Shown here piece by piece: positions 27,347 to 36,007 of a DNA stretch of 64,000 nt. Both the position numbers and the translations under genes were made by a program. A model generated the notes under the pieces. It did not search any database. It was not told the origin of the DNA and saw only the letters and a program-made list of their open reading frames with translations. This stretch comes from Leifsonia sp. Root1293 (GTDB lineage Bacteria; Actinomycetota; Actinomycetes; Actinomycetales; Microbacteriaceae). The stretch lies in contig NZ_LMEH01000001.1 in NCBI RefSeq assembly GCF_001425325.1, positions 258,361 through 322,360 of the forward strand, in the 5' to 3' direction. Each line of letters starts with the position of its first letter. Within the stretch, counting starts at the first letter, position 1.

Positions 27347-29655
27347 TGGCAGCATCCGCCGTACCGCGTCTGACCGTCAGGTTCGTCCTCATCAACGCGA
27401 TCATGCTGCTCGCCGCCACCGGCGTCGCGATGGCGACGATGTGGACCGTGTACCAGAGCGCAGCCTTCCTCGTCGCTGTGACGGTCTCGGCCCTGGTCGG
27501 CTGCCTCATCGGTGTCAGCGGCGCCGTGCTGCGGTGGTCCTCGCTCGTCGTTCTGCTCGTCGCCGTCGCGGCATTCCTCGTCATCGGCGTGCCTCTGGGC
27601 GTTCCATCGCAGGCGTACTTCGGAGTGCTGCCGTCGTGGCAGGGGATGATCGACCTGCTCGCCGGAACGGCGCTCAGCTGGAAGCAGCTGCTCACGATCG
27701 TCACGCCGGTCGGCTCCTATCAAGCGCTGCTAGTTCCGGTCGTGCTGAGCGTGCTCGCCGCCACCACAGTCGGCATGTCCGTGGCCCTGCGCGCGCGACG
27801 CGGTGAGTTCGCCGTCCTGGCGCCTCTCGCCCTGTTCGTCCTGGCGATCGTGCTCGGCCCGACCACGGCCGTAGCCCCTGTGGAGACCGCCCTGCTCCTC
27901 GGAATCGTGCTGGTGTTCTGGGCGGCGTGGGTGCACCGCCGGCGTCGAGCGGAGGCCATCGCCCTGGTGGCGCAGCGCGGGTCCGGCCTTCGCGAGAGCG
28001 CCACGCGCCGCAGGCTTGCAGCGACGCGCACCGTCCTCAGCTCAGCGGTCATCGTCGCCGTCGCCGTGGCCGGAGGCACAGTCGCCGCCGTCGCCTACCC
28101 TGCCGCCGGCGCCCGTGAGGTGCCACGCCGCCACACCGAGCAGCCATTCGACCCGCGCGACTACCCGAGCCCGCTGGCAGGCTTTCGACGCTACCTCGAG
28201 GGGGATGCCGCCTCCACCACGATGCTGACGGTCTCCGGCCTCCCGACCGGTGGCCTCATCCGGATCGCCGCACACGACAGCTACGACGGGATCGTCTACT
28301 CCGTGGGCAGCGACACCGTGACCAGCGCCTCGGGATCGTTCACGCGCCTGCCGTTCAGGATCGACCAGAGCGCCGTGGAAGGCGACGACGTCTCCATCGA
28401 CGTGACCGTCGGCGGCTACAGAGGCGTCTGGGTGCCCGGTGTCGGCAAGCTCGAGAGCATCAGGTTCACGTCCGATCGCGCGGGCAGCCTCACCGACTCG
28501 TTCTACTACAACGACAACGCGGCGACCGGAGCCGTCCTCGGCGGGCTCGAGGACGGCGACGAGTACCGGGCCGACGCCGTCGTGCCCCCTGCCCCGTCCG
28601 ACATCACGAAGCTCCGGCCGGGCACGGCGGTGCTGCCGCCGTTCCCCGAGGACATCGACGGCATCTCGACGTTGCTCGCGGACTGGATCGACGAGACCGC
28701 CGACCCGGGAACGCAGCTCGCCCAGATGATCGAGGGCATGCGTCGCGACGGCTACGTGAGCCACGGGCTCGACGGCGAGCCGCCGAGCCGTTCCGGCCAC
28801 TCGGCCGACAGGCTCACGCAGTTGGCCACCGAGCTGCCGATGCTGGGCGACGGCGAGCAGTACGCTGCCACTGCCGCCGTGATGGCCCGCATGATCGGGT
28901 TCCCCGCCCGGGCCGTGATCGGTTTCGCACCGAGCATCACCTCCACGACGGGGTCGGTCGCCGTCACGGGGGACGACGTCGCCGCGTGGATCGAGGTGCA
29001 GGACTCGACGGGTGCCTGGGTGAGTCTCGACCCGAACCCGGACCCGCGCGACGTTCCGCCCCAGAAGGAGGAGGAGCCGATCCCGGTCTCGCGTCCGCAG
29101 GTCGTGCTGCCGCCGCCACTCGAAGAGCCCCAGCTCTCGGAGCCGGCCCCGGATCCGCAGTCGGCCCCGACCGACGTCGAGCCCCCTGTCGACCCGACGC
29201 TCGCCCTCGTGCTGCTGATCGGTCGGATCGGAGCCTGGACCGCCCTGGCACTCGCCCTGCTGCTCAGTCCCTTCCTCGCGATCGTCGCGGCCAAGGTGCG
29301 TCGCAGGCGCTACAGGCGACGCACCGGCAGCACCGTCGATCGCATCGCAGGGGGCTGGCGCGAGTTCGCCGATCTCGCCGTCGACCACGGCTACCCGCTG
29401 TCTCCGGCGGCGACCCGTGCCGAGAACGCCGCCGTCGTCGGCGGCGGCAGGCCGTTGCTGCTCGCCCGCGACGTCGACAGGGCGGTCTTCGCGCCGGGAA
29501 CGCCCCCATCCGCCGACGCCGATCACGTCTGGCGCGAGGTCGACGAACTGCGCGGTACTCTCGACGCGGGACGTTCACGATGGCAGCGGCTGCGTGCGCG
29601 CATCTCGCTCAGATCGTTCCGCTTGCCGGGTGAAGGACGGAGACAGGACCAGTGA
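27343..29655 (+). CDS. Transglutaminase-fold membrane protein without catalytic Cys and His
   Basis: The 770-residue protein has about six N-terminal membrane helices (residues 10-250), a large extracytoplasmic part, one more helix near 625-650 and a cytoplasmic tail, as in TgpA-type proteins. The transglutaminase core is recognisable at residues 500-565. Where active relatives have the Cys in a GxCEQYA-type motif this one has Gly504 (GDGEQYAA), and where they have His in DAHAW it has Ala547 (DVAAW); Asp563 is kept (LDPNP). It therefore should not be an active protease or cross-linker. The start is GTG 27343 or ATG 27346, overlapping DUF58. In the PFNA cluster this position is tgm. Confidence 0.9.
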   Translation: MMAASAVPRLTVRFVLINAIMLLAATGVAMATMWTVYQSAAFLVAVTVSALVGCLIGVSGAVLRWSSLVVLLVAVAAFLVIGVPLGVPSQAYFGVLPSWQGMIDLLAGTALSWKQLLTIVTPVGSYQALLVPVVLSVLAATTVGMSVALRARRGEFAVLAPLALFVLAIVLGPTTAVAPVETALLLGIVLVFWAAWVHRRRRAEAIALVAQRGSGLRESATRRRLAATRTVLSSAVIVAVAVAGGTVAAVAYPAAGAREVPRRHTEQPFDPRDYPSPLAGFRRYLEGDAASTTMLTVSGLPTGGLIRIAAHDSYDGIVYSVGSDTVTSASGSFTRLPFRIDQSAVEGDDVSIDVTVGGYRGVWVPGVGKLESIRFTSDRAGSLTDSFYYNDNAATGAVLGGLEDGDEYRADAVVPPAPSDITKLRPGTAVLPPFPEDIDGISTLLADWIDETADPGTQLAQMIEGMRRDGYVSHGLDGEPPSRSGHSADRLTQLATELPMLGDGEQYAATAAVMARMIGFPARAVIGFAPSITSTTGSVAVTGDDVAAWIEVQDSTGAWVSLDPNPDPRDVPPQKEEEPIPVSRPQVVLPPPLEEPQLSEPAPDPQSAPTDVEPPVDPTLALVLLIGRIGAWTALALALLLSPFLAIVAAKVRRRRYRRRTGSTVDRIAGGWREFADLAVDHGYPLSPAATRAENAAVVGGGRPLLLARDVDRAVFAPGTPPSADADHVWREVDELRGTLDAGRSRWQRLRARISLRSFRLPGEGRRQDQ

Positions 29656-30374
29656 ACTGCCTGATCTGCGGCGCCGTGCTTCCGCCGGGCGCCATGTTCT
29701 GCGGCGACTGCGGCAGTTCGACATCGGCCACTCCGCGGAGCCGCACCCGGCCGGACCCCCGCCCCGGTGACACGACCATCATCGAGCCGCTGCGCCCGGC
29801 AGGCGAGGCGGCCGGCTCGTCCGACGCCTCCAGGGAGCCGGTCGCGTCTCCCGTGGTTCCGGCTCCGTCCGCCCTGCTGCCTGCTGCCCCCGAGGCGCCC
29901 GCTCCGCCGGCTCCGGCACCCGCTCCGGCCCCCCCGGCGCCCGCTCCGGCCGCCGCCCGCTCGGGGTTCGCTCCGGAAGCAGCTGCGGAGAGGGCATCCG
30001 CGACGCCGGGCACGGAGACGAGCGAAGCGCCGCCCGCCGATGCAGCGTCGTCGACCTTCGTGCTCGTCTTCAGCACGGGCGAGCAGTGGGCGGTCTCTGG
30101 CACCGGGCTCATCGGTCGACGGCCCCTGCCGCAGCCGACCGAGTACTACGACGAGATCATCGCCGTCGCCGATCGGGGCCTGTCGGTCTCGAAGACGCAT
30201 CTCGAGTTCGGCCAGCACGATGGCGCGCTCTGGGTCTGCGACAGGTTCTCGGGCAACGGCACGATCATCCGCCGGCCGCGCGAGGCGCCGATGCGCTGCG
30301 ATCCGGGCCGACGATACCTCGTGCCGCGGGGCACGCGCATCGACATCGGCGATCAGCACTTCACCATCTCGTAG
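29652..30374 (+). CDS. Zinc-ribbon and FHA domain protein
   Basis: The 240-residue protein starts with a zinc ribbon, CLIC at residues 3-6 and CGDC at 17-20, continues with a low-complexity Ala/Pro linker (about 75-105), and ends with an FHA domain (GLIGRRP, VSKTHLEFG, SGNGTII). It resembles the zinc-ribbon/FHA adaptors that sit beside FtsK-type ATPases and kinases in actinobacteria. The start GTG overlaps the transglutaminase-like gene (GTGA). The FHA domain is likely to bind a phosphothreonine made by the kinase of this cluster. Confidence 0.88.
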   Translation: MNCLICGAVLPPGAMFCGDCGSSTSATPRSRTRPDPRPGDTTIIEPLRPAGEAAGSSDASREPVASPVVPAPSALLPAAPEAPAPPAPAPAPAPPAPAPAAARSGFAPEAAAERASATPGTETSEAPPADAASSTFVLVFSTGEQWAVSGTGLIGRRPLPQPTEYYDEIIAVADRGLSVSKTHLEFGQHDGALWVCDRFSGNGTIIRRPREAPMRCDPGRRYLVPRGTRIDIGDQHFTIS

Positions 30375-30463
30375 CGTCCTCCCCGCCCGTCTCGGGAAAT
30401 GGGTCCATGCACGGATGCCGCAGCGCGGGCTCCGTCGCCCGGTCGGAGTGATTCCATCTTGGG

Positions 30464-33394
30464 GTGACCGATCTGCGACACCAGTCCGATGCCCTGCGGC
30501 TGCCACCCCGCCCGTCCGAGCGGGAGCGGCCGCAGTTCCCCCTCCTGGCCAGCATCGCCCCCGTCGTGGTCGCCCTCGCGCTCTGGGGCATCACCCGCTC
30601 GCCGTTCGCCCTGCTGTTCGCCGTGCTCGGACCCGCCATCGCCCTCGCGAGCCTGGCGGATGCCGCTCGCTCGACCCGGCGCTCGTCGCGGAGGGCGTCG
30701 GCTGAGCACAGCGCCGCCATCGCCGTGCTCGGCGAGCAGATCACCCGGCGGCAGGGCGAGCTCCGGCGTGCAGCCTGGCGGCGGCATCCGAGTGCCACCG
30801 ACGCCTTCTTCGCCGGGGACGACGATGCACGCCGCTGGCGTGCCGCCCACCCGGAATCAGTGGTGCTGGGCAGCGGAACCCTGCCGAGCCCGGACGCCAT
30901 CGCGCAGGACGACGCCGACGTCCTTCCCGACGGTGCCGGTGGAGCGGAGGGACGGCCGGGTGCGCGCGGCTCGCGTGACCGCGCCCTGCGGGAGCGTGCG
31001 TCAGCCGTCGCGGCGTCGCAGTGCGTCGAGGGCATGCCCGTCGCGGTCGACGTCGCCCACGGCGTGGGCGTCGTCGGCGTGGAACCACTCGTGCGTGCCG
31101 TCCTCCGTGGGCTCGTGCTCCAGATCGCCGATGCCGTGCCGCCGACGGCCCTCGCTCTCGAGGTGCCGAAGACGACTGAGTGGAACTGGGCCACCGAGCT
31201 TCCGCACGCCGCATCCGTCGCCTCCGCCTCGTCGGTCGATCATGCCGGGCCGCGCGTCGTCGTCCTGGAGGCATCGCGGGAGGGACCAGGGCGGGGTGCT
31301 CCGCGGACGGTCGACGACGGACAGGGGAGGAGTGCCCGGCTCGTCGTGCTCGCGGGCGCTCCCACCGTCGCCCTCCTCCCACCGGGCTGCGCCGTCATCG
31401 TCGTCGTGCGCAGCGCCGTCGACGCCGAGATCGTCCGGTCGCCGACCGCATGCGGAGTGCACCTCGTGCCCGAGCTCGTGGGGGCCGAGCAGGCCGGCGC
31501 ACACGCACGATTGCTCGCACTGACCGCTCGGCGATCGGCACCCGCGTCGCTCCCGGCCGCGGTGCCGTTCGCGATGCTCGAACGTCCGTCGGGCGGCGGC
31601 CAGGGGCTGGCCGCCGCCGTCGCCGTCGGAGCGGAGGGCCCGACTGTGCTCGATCTGGTCGCCGATGGCCCGCATGCCGTCGTCGGCGGAACCACGGGCA
31701 GCGGCAAGAGCGAACTCCTGGTCACCTGGATCGCGGCGATGGCGGCGGAGCGCAGCACCGAGGAATTCACCTTCCTCCTCGTCGACTTCAAGGGCGGGGC
31801 GACGGGAACCCTCCTCGCCGGGCTGCCGCACTGCGTCGGCATCGTGACCGATCTCGATGCCCCGCTCGCCCGACGGGTGCTCGAGAGCCTGCGAGCGGAG
31901 ATCCGCAGGCGGGAGGCCATCCTCGCCGACGCGCGGGTGGCCGGCATCGAGCACCTGACGTCCGGTGATGCGCTGCCGCGACTGGTCATCGTCGTCGACG
32001 AACTCGCAGCGCTGCTCGGGGCGGAACCCGGGATGCACGCCCTCTTCGCCGACATCGCCGCCCGCGGGCGCTCCCTCGGCCTGCACCTCATCCTCTGCAC
32101 CCAGCGACCCGCCGGTGTCGTGCGGGAGTCGCTGCTGGCGAACTGCGCGCTGCGCATCAGCCTGCGGGTCATCGACGGTGCCGACAGCAGCGCGGTGCTG
32201 GGAACGCCGGCGGCGGCCCTGCTTCCGGCCGCAGCACCGGGCCGGTGCATCATCGCGCGCCGCGGTCGCCTGGACGAGTCGCAGGTCGCGACGACGACCC
32301 CAGCCGACCTGGCCAGGATCACCGCCGATCGGTCGGGTGGGGCCGAGCCGCTCCGACCGTGGCTGCCCCCGCTCCCGGCGGTGCTCCAGTCCGACCATCC
32401 GGCACTCGCCGGCGCCGGAGACGCATCGCGGGGGATCGTCATCGGCCTTCTCGACCGGCCCGAGCTCCAGCTCCAGCCGCCGGCCAGGTGGTCGGGACAG
32501 GCGCTGCTGGTGCAGGGTGGGGCCGGGTCTGGACGCACGGCGGTGCTGACCACCATCGCAGCCCGGTGCCCAGGGGTGCACGTGGTGGCCGCCGATGTCG
32601 AGGGCACCTGGGATGCCCTCGAGCGAGCCGATCGCGGAGAGGTGCGGATGCTGTTGCTCGACGACTGGGACACCGTGTGCGGACGCTGGGCGCTCGAGTA
32701 TCGACAGGCCGCCGTCGATCGCCTCACCGACCTCCTGCACGGCGGCGTCACTCGGATCGCCGTGACGGTGAGACGCTCCAGCATGCTCGGGTCCTCGGCG
32801 GGGCTGTTCGGCAGCACGATCGTGCTGCGCACCGACGATCGCACCGAGCATGTCCTGGCCGGAGCCCCCGTCGAGCTGTGGGATCCCTCGGCCCCGCCCG
32901 GTCGCGGGGCGTGGGACGGCATCCGGCTGCAGGTGCTGGCCCCGAACGCCCTCGATGCCCGGAGCACCGTGCCCGGTGCCCACTCCTTCTCGACGTCACC
33001 GACCGCGCCGGCTACCCCTCCGCCGCTCCTCGTCGGGTCCGGCCCGGTGCTGGCGGTGTCGTCTCGCCCCGACCAGCTCGCGCGGCGACTCGCTCGACTC
33101 GCGCCCGATCGGGAGATTCGGCAGCTCGACGCCGGCTCGCGCGCCGATCCCGCCGTGTCGGGCGCGGGTAGCGGGCCCATCCTGGTCGGACGAGTCGACG
33201 CCTGGCAGTCTCAGCCCGCCGTGTTCGCGGCCCTGGCCGCCCGGGCCACCCTCGTGTTCGACGGCTGCAGCCCGAGCGAGGTGAGGCAGCTCACGCGGGT
33301 GCGCGAGCTGCCCCCTCCCTTGCGCGCCGGGTCGGGCCGCGTCTGGGTGCAGACGCCGGAGGGCGGCATCCGTCGAGCCAGGATCGATGAGTGA
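30464..33394 (+). CDS. FtsK/SpoIIIE (EccC-like) membrane ATPase
   Basis: The 976-residue protein has two membrane helices near residues 30-65, then an FtsK/SpoIIIE ATPase domain with an intact Walker A GGTTGSGKS (408-416, Lys415), the segment LLVDFKGGATGTLLAGLPH and Walker B RLVIVVDELAALLG. A second ATPase-like domain follows whose P-loop is GGAGSGRT (685-692) with Arg691 in place of Lys, so it probably does not hydrolyse ATP. EccC of type VII secretion has three ATPase domains and about 1200-1300 residues; this one is shorter and no EccB/D/E, mycosin or WXG100 gene is in the window. It ends the operon. The preceding 89-base gap has no clear promoter. Confidence 0.88.
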   Translation: MTDLRHQSDALRLPPRPSERERPQFPLLASIAPVVVALALWGITRSPFALLFAVLGPAIALASLADAARSTRRSSRRASAEHSAAIAVLGEQITRRQGELRRAAWRRHPSATDAFFAGDDDARRWRAAHPESVVLGSGTLPSPDAIAQDDADVLPDGAGGAEGRPGARGSRDRALRERASAVAASQCVEGMPVAVDVAHGVGVVGVEPLVRAVLRGLVLQIADAVPPTALALEVPKTTEWNWATELPHAASVASASSVDHAGPRVVVLEASREGPGRGAPRTVDDGQGRSARLVVLAGAPTVALLPPGCAVIVVVRSAVDAEIVRSPTACGVHLVPELVGAEQAGAHARLLALTARRSAPASLPAAVPFAMLERPSGGGQGLAAAVAVGAEGPTVLDLVADGPHAVVGGTTGSGKSELLVTWIAAMAAERSTEEFTFLLVDFKGGATGTLLAGLPHCVGIVTDLDAPLARRVLESLRAEIRRREAILADARVAGIEHLTSGDALPRLVIVVDELAALLGAEPGMHALFADIAARGRSLGLHLILCTQRPAGVVRESLLANCALRISLRVIDGADSSAVLGTPAAALLPAAAPGRCIIARRGRLDESQVATTTPADLARITADRSGGAEPLRPWLPPLPAVLQSDHPALAGAGDASRGIVIGLLDRPELQLQPPARWSGQALLVQGGAGSGRTAVLTTIAARCPGVHVVAADVEGTWDALERADRGEVRMLLLDDWDTVCGRWALEYRQAAVDRLTDLLHGGVTRIAVTVRRSSMLGSSAGLFGSTIVLRTDDRTEHVLAGAPVELWDPSAPPGRGAWDGIRLQVLAPNALDARSTVPGAHSFSTSPTAPATPPPLLVGSGPVLAVSSRPDQLARRLARLAPDREIRQLDAGSRADPAVSGAGSGPILVGRVDAWQSQPAVFAALAARATLVFDGCSPSEVRQLTRVRELPPPLRAGSGRVWVQTPEGGIRRARIDE

Positions 33395-33422
33395 GCCGCC
33401 GGCTCGGATGGATCCTCAGGCG

Positions 33423-34538
33423 TCAGGCCAGTGCGTCGGCAGGCGCGAGGGCCTCACGGCCGTTCGCCGCAGCGACACCGGCGTTGTAGACCTCGCCGGC
33501 GTGGATGTTGAGTCCGAGGGCCAGCGCGGGGTCGGCGTGGAGAGCCGCCTTCCAACCCGCATTGGCCACGGCACGCACGTACGGCAGCGTCGCATTGGTG
33601 AGCGCATAGGTCGAGGTGCGCGGAACGGCTCCCGGCATGTTGGCGACGCAGTAGAACAGCGAGCCGTGCACCGTGAACGTCGGATCGGCGTGGGTCGTCG
33701 GTCGCGAGTCGGCGAAGCACCCGCCCTGATCGATGGCGATGTCCACGAGCACGCTGCCCGGACGCATCCGGGACACCAGCTCATTGCTGACCAGCTTCGG
33801 GGCCTTCGCCCCGGGCAGCAGCACGGAACCGATGACGAGGTCGGATTCGACGACGGCCTTGTCGATCTCGAAGCTGTTCGACGCGATGGTGCGGATGCGG
33901 CCCCCGTAGAGGGCATCCAGCTCGCGCAGCCGGAACAGGTTGGTGTCGAGCACCGTGACCTCGGCACCCAGGCCCATCGCGATCTGCAGGGCGTTGGTGC
34001 CTGCGACTCCGCCGCCGAGGATGGTGACGCGAGCGGGCGCCGTGCCGGGAACGCCCGGGACCAGCAGCCCGGGTCCGCCGTTCGGCTTCAGCATCGCGTT
34101 GGCGCCGACGATGGGAGCCAGGCGACCGGCGACCTCGCTCATCGGCGCGAGCAGGGGAAGCTGGCGAGTCGGAAGCTGCACGGTCTCGTAGGCGATGGCG
34201 GTGACCCCGCTGGAGAGGAGCGCCTCCGTCAGCTCGGGTTCCGCGGCGAGGTGCAGGTAGGTGAACAGCACGAGTCCATCGCGGAAGTACTGGTACTCGC
34301 TCTCGATCGGTTCCTTCACCTTGAGCAGCAGTTCGGCTGTGGCCCAGGTGCTCGCCGCATCGGGCAGGAGCTGCGCTCCCGCTGCGGTGTACTCCTCGTC
34401 GGTGATCGACGATCCTGTGCCGGCACCGGCCTGGATGAACACCTCATGACCCTGTGCGACCAGGTCGTGCACACCGGCCGGTGTGATGGCGACCCTGAAC
34501 TCGTTGTTCTTGATCTCTCGGGGGACTGCGACTCTCAT
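33423..34538 (-). CDS. ald: Alanine dehydrogenase
   Basis: From ATG 34538, behind AAGGAG, the product is 371 residues, the normal size. The N-terminus MRVAVPREIKNNEFRVAITP carries the substrate arginine, KVKEP the catalytic lysine and FTYLHLAAEPEL the catalytic histidine, and VTILGGGVAGTNALQIAMGLGAEV is the NAD site. It interconverts L-alanine and pyruvate plus ammonia with NAD. In this context it could recycle the alanine formed when amines are transaminated to pyruvate. It is convergent with the FtsK-type gene and divergent from the polyamine transporter. Confidence 0.96.
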   Translation of the reverse strand: MRVAVPREIKNNEFRVAITPAGVHDLVAQGHEVFIQAGAGTGSSITDEEYTAAGAQLLPDAASTWATAELLLKVKEPIESEYQYFRDGLVLFTYLHLAAEPELTEALLSSGVTAIAYETVQLPTRQLPLLAPMSEVAGRLAPIVGANAMLKPNGGPGLLVPGVPGTAPARVTILGGGVAGTNALQIAMGLGAEVTVLDTNLFRLRELDALYGGRIRTIASNSFEIDKAVVESDLVIGSVLLPGAKAPKLVSNELVSRMRPGSVLVDIAIDQGGCFADSRPTTHADPTFTVHGSLFYCVANMPGAVPRTSTYALTNATLPYVRAVANAGWKAALHADPALALGLNIHAGEVYNAGVAAANGREALAPADALA

Positions 34539-34639
34539 ACCGCTCCTTCGTTGACGGGACGCCCTTGTCCCGCCGATCAGCCTACCCAGCGACACGCGCG
34601 TCCAACTATCGGAAACATGCTTTTAACCTCGCTGCAGGT

Positions 34640-34661
34640 GCTGATTTCGTACGGAATCAGC
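34640..34661. promoter_or_regulatory. 22-base near-perfect dyad between ald and potD-like gene
   Basis: GCTGATT at 34640-34646 and AATCAGC at 34655-34661 are exact reverse complements, and the palindrome CGTACG (34648-34653) lies at the centre; only one symmetrical pair (34647/34654) is mismatched. It sits in the AT-richer 255-base divergent region, so one regulator could control both ald and the transporter. CACAAT at 34663-34668 is a possible -10 for the transporter, which would place the dyad over the spacer and -35. Confidence 0.45.
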
Positions 34662-34793
34662 GCACAATCCAACGATTTGATCACCAAACCGTGCTTCCAC
34701 GCGCGCAGTGTGCGAATATCGACCCACCCGCGAAGAATGCGGGCCGCGCGACGAGTACCACCTGTTCTGTGCCACCCGTGAAGGAGTCCGCCT

Positions 34794-36005
34794 GTGAAGC
34801 CCCGTGAGCTGCCCGCAGATCCGATGATCCGATCCCTCATCGCCCAGGCGAAGAGCTCGCAACTGAACCGGCGAGCCCTGCTCTCCGGTGCCGGTGCCGG
34901 TGCCACGGCGCTGGCTCTCGCGGCGTGTTCGACCGGCGGATCGGCGAAGCCGACGGCAGCACCCGACGAGTCGGCCACCGACAAGACCCTCAACTGGGCG
35001 AACTGGGCGGCGTACATCGACGAGGACGACGCGGGCAACTACCCGACGCTCGACGCCTTCACGGCGGAGACCGGAATCAAGGTCAACTACGACGTCGCCG
35101 TCGACGACAACAACTCGTACTACGGCAAGGTGAAGGACCAGCTGGCCCTCGGCCAGGACATCGGCGCAGACACCGTGTGTCTCACCGACTGGATGGTCGC
35201 CCGCTGGATCCGCTTCGGCTACACGCAGAAGTTCGACCAGGCGAACATCCCGAACATGAAGAACCTGACGCCGTCGCTGCAGAACGTCGATTTCGACAAG
35301 GGCCGCGAGATGAGCCTGCCCTGGCAGGGCGGCTTCGCCGGCATCTGCTGGAACAAGGAGAAGGTGCCGGGCGGACTGGCCTCGGTGGCCGACCTCTGGG
35401 ACCCCTCACTGAAGGGCCGTGTCGGTGTGCTCTCCGAGATGCGCGACACCATGGGCCTGATCATGCTCGAGCAGGGCGTCGACATCAGCGGAGACTGGGG
35501 CGACGACGAGTTCTCCGCCGCCATCGACGAGCTCAAGAAGCAGGTCTCGGACGGCCAGGTGCGCAACATCAAGGGCAACGCCTACCTCGAGGACCTCAAG
35601 AGCGAGGACACGCTGGCCGCCATCTGCTGGTCAGGGGACATCACGGTCATCAACGCCGAAGCCGGAGACAAGTGGGAGTTCGCCATCCCGACGGATGGCG
35701 GGACGCTCTGGAACGACAACTTCCTGATCCCCATCGGCTCACCGCGCAAGGCCAACGCCGAGAAGCTCATCAACTACTACTACGAGCCCGAGGTCGCCGC
35801 CGAGGTCGCCGCGTGGGTGAACTACATCACGCCCGTCGTCGGCGCGAAGGAGGCTGCAGCGGCCATCGACCCCGAGCTGGCCGACAACCAGCTCATCTTC
35901 CCCGACGACACGACACTGTCGAAGGCCTCCGTGTTCCGCACTCTCACCGGTGCCGAGGAGCAGAAGTACCAGGCCGAGTTCCAGGCCATCCTGCTGGGCG
36001 CCTGA
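34794..36005 (+). CDS. potD: Spermidine/putrescine ABC transporter substrate-binding lipoprotein
   Basis: The 403-residue protein starts at GTG 34794 behind GAAGGAG. It has a twin-arginine-like N-terminus (LNRRALLSG, Arg26-Arg27) and a lipobox ALAAC with Cys45, so it is likely exported folded and lipid-anchored. The mature part matches the PotD/PotF type (LNWANWAAYIDED, TGIKVNYD, then SLPWQGGFAGICWNKEKV and YYEPEVAAEVAAWVNYITPV). It binds a polyamine or related amine outside the membrane. First gene of a potD-A-B-C operon. Confidence 0.9.
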   Translation: MKPRELPADPMIRSLIAQAKSSQLNRRALLSGAGAGATALALAACSTGGSAKPTAAPDESATDKTLNWANWAAYIDEDDAGNYPTLDAFTAETGIKVNYDVAVDDNNSYYGKVKDQLALGQDIGADTVCLTDWMVARWIRFGYTQKFDQANIPNMKNLTPSLQNVDFDKGREMSLPWQGGFAGICWNKEKVPGGLASVADLWDPSLKGRVGVLSEMRDTMGLIMLEQGVDISGDWGDDEFSAAIDELKKQVSDGQVRNIKGNAYLEDLKSEDTLAAICWSGDITVINAEAGDKWEFAIPTDGGTLWNDNFLIPIGSPRKANAEKLINYYYEPEVAAEVAAWVNYITPVVGAKEAAAAIDPELADNQLIFPDDTTLSKASVFRTLTGAEEQKYQAEFQAILLGA

Positions 36006-36007
36006 GC

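Noticed and set aside
15563-33394. A type VII (ESX) secretion locus
   Set aside because: Only an EccC-like ATPase and FHA proteins are present; EccB, EccD, EccE, mycosin and WXG100 proteins were looked for among all frames and not found.
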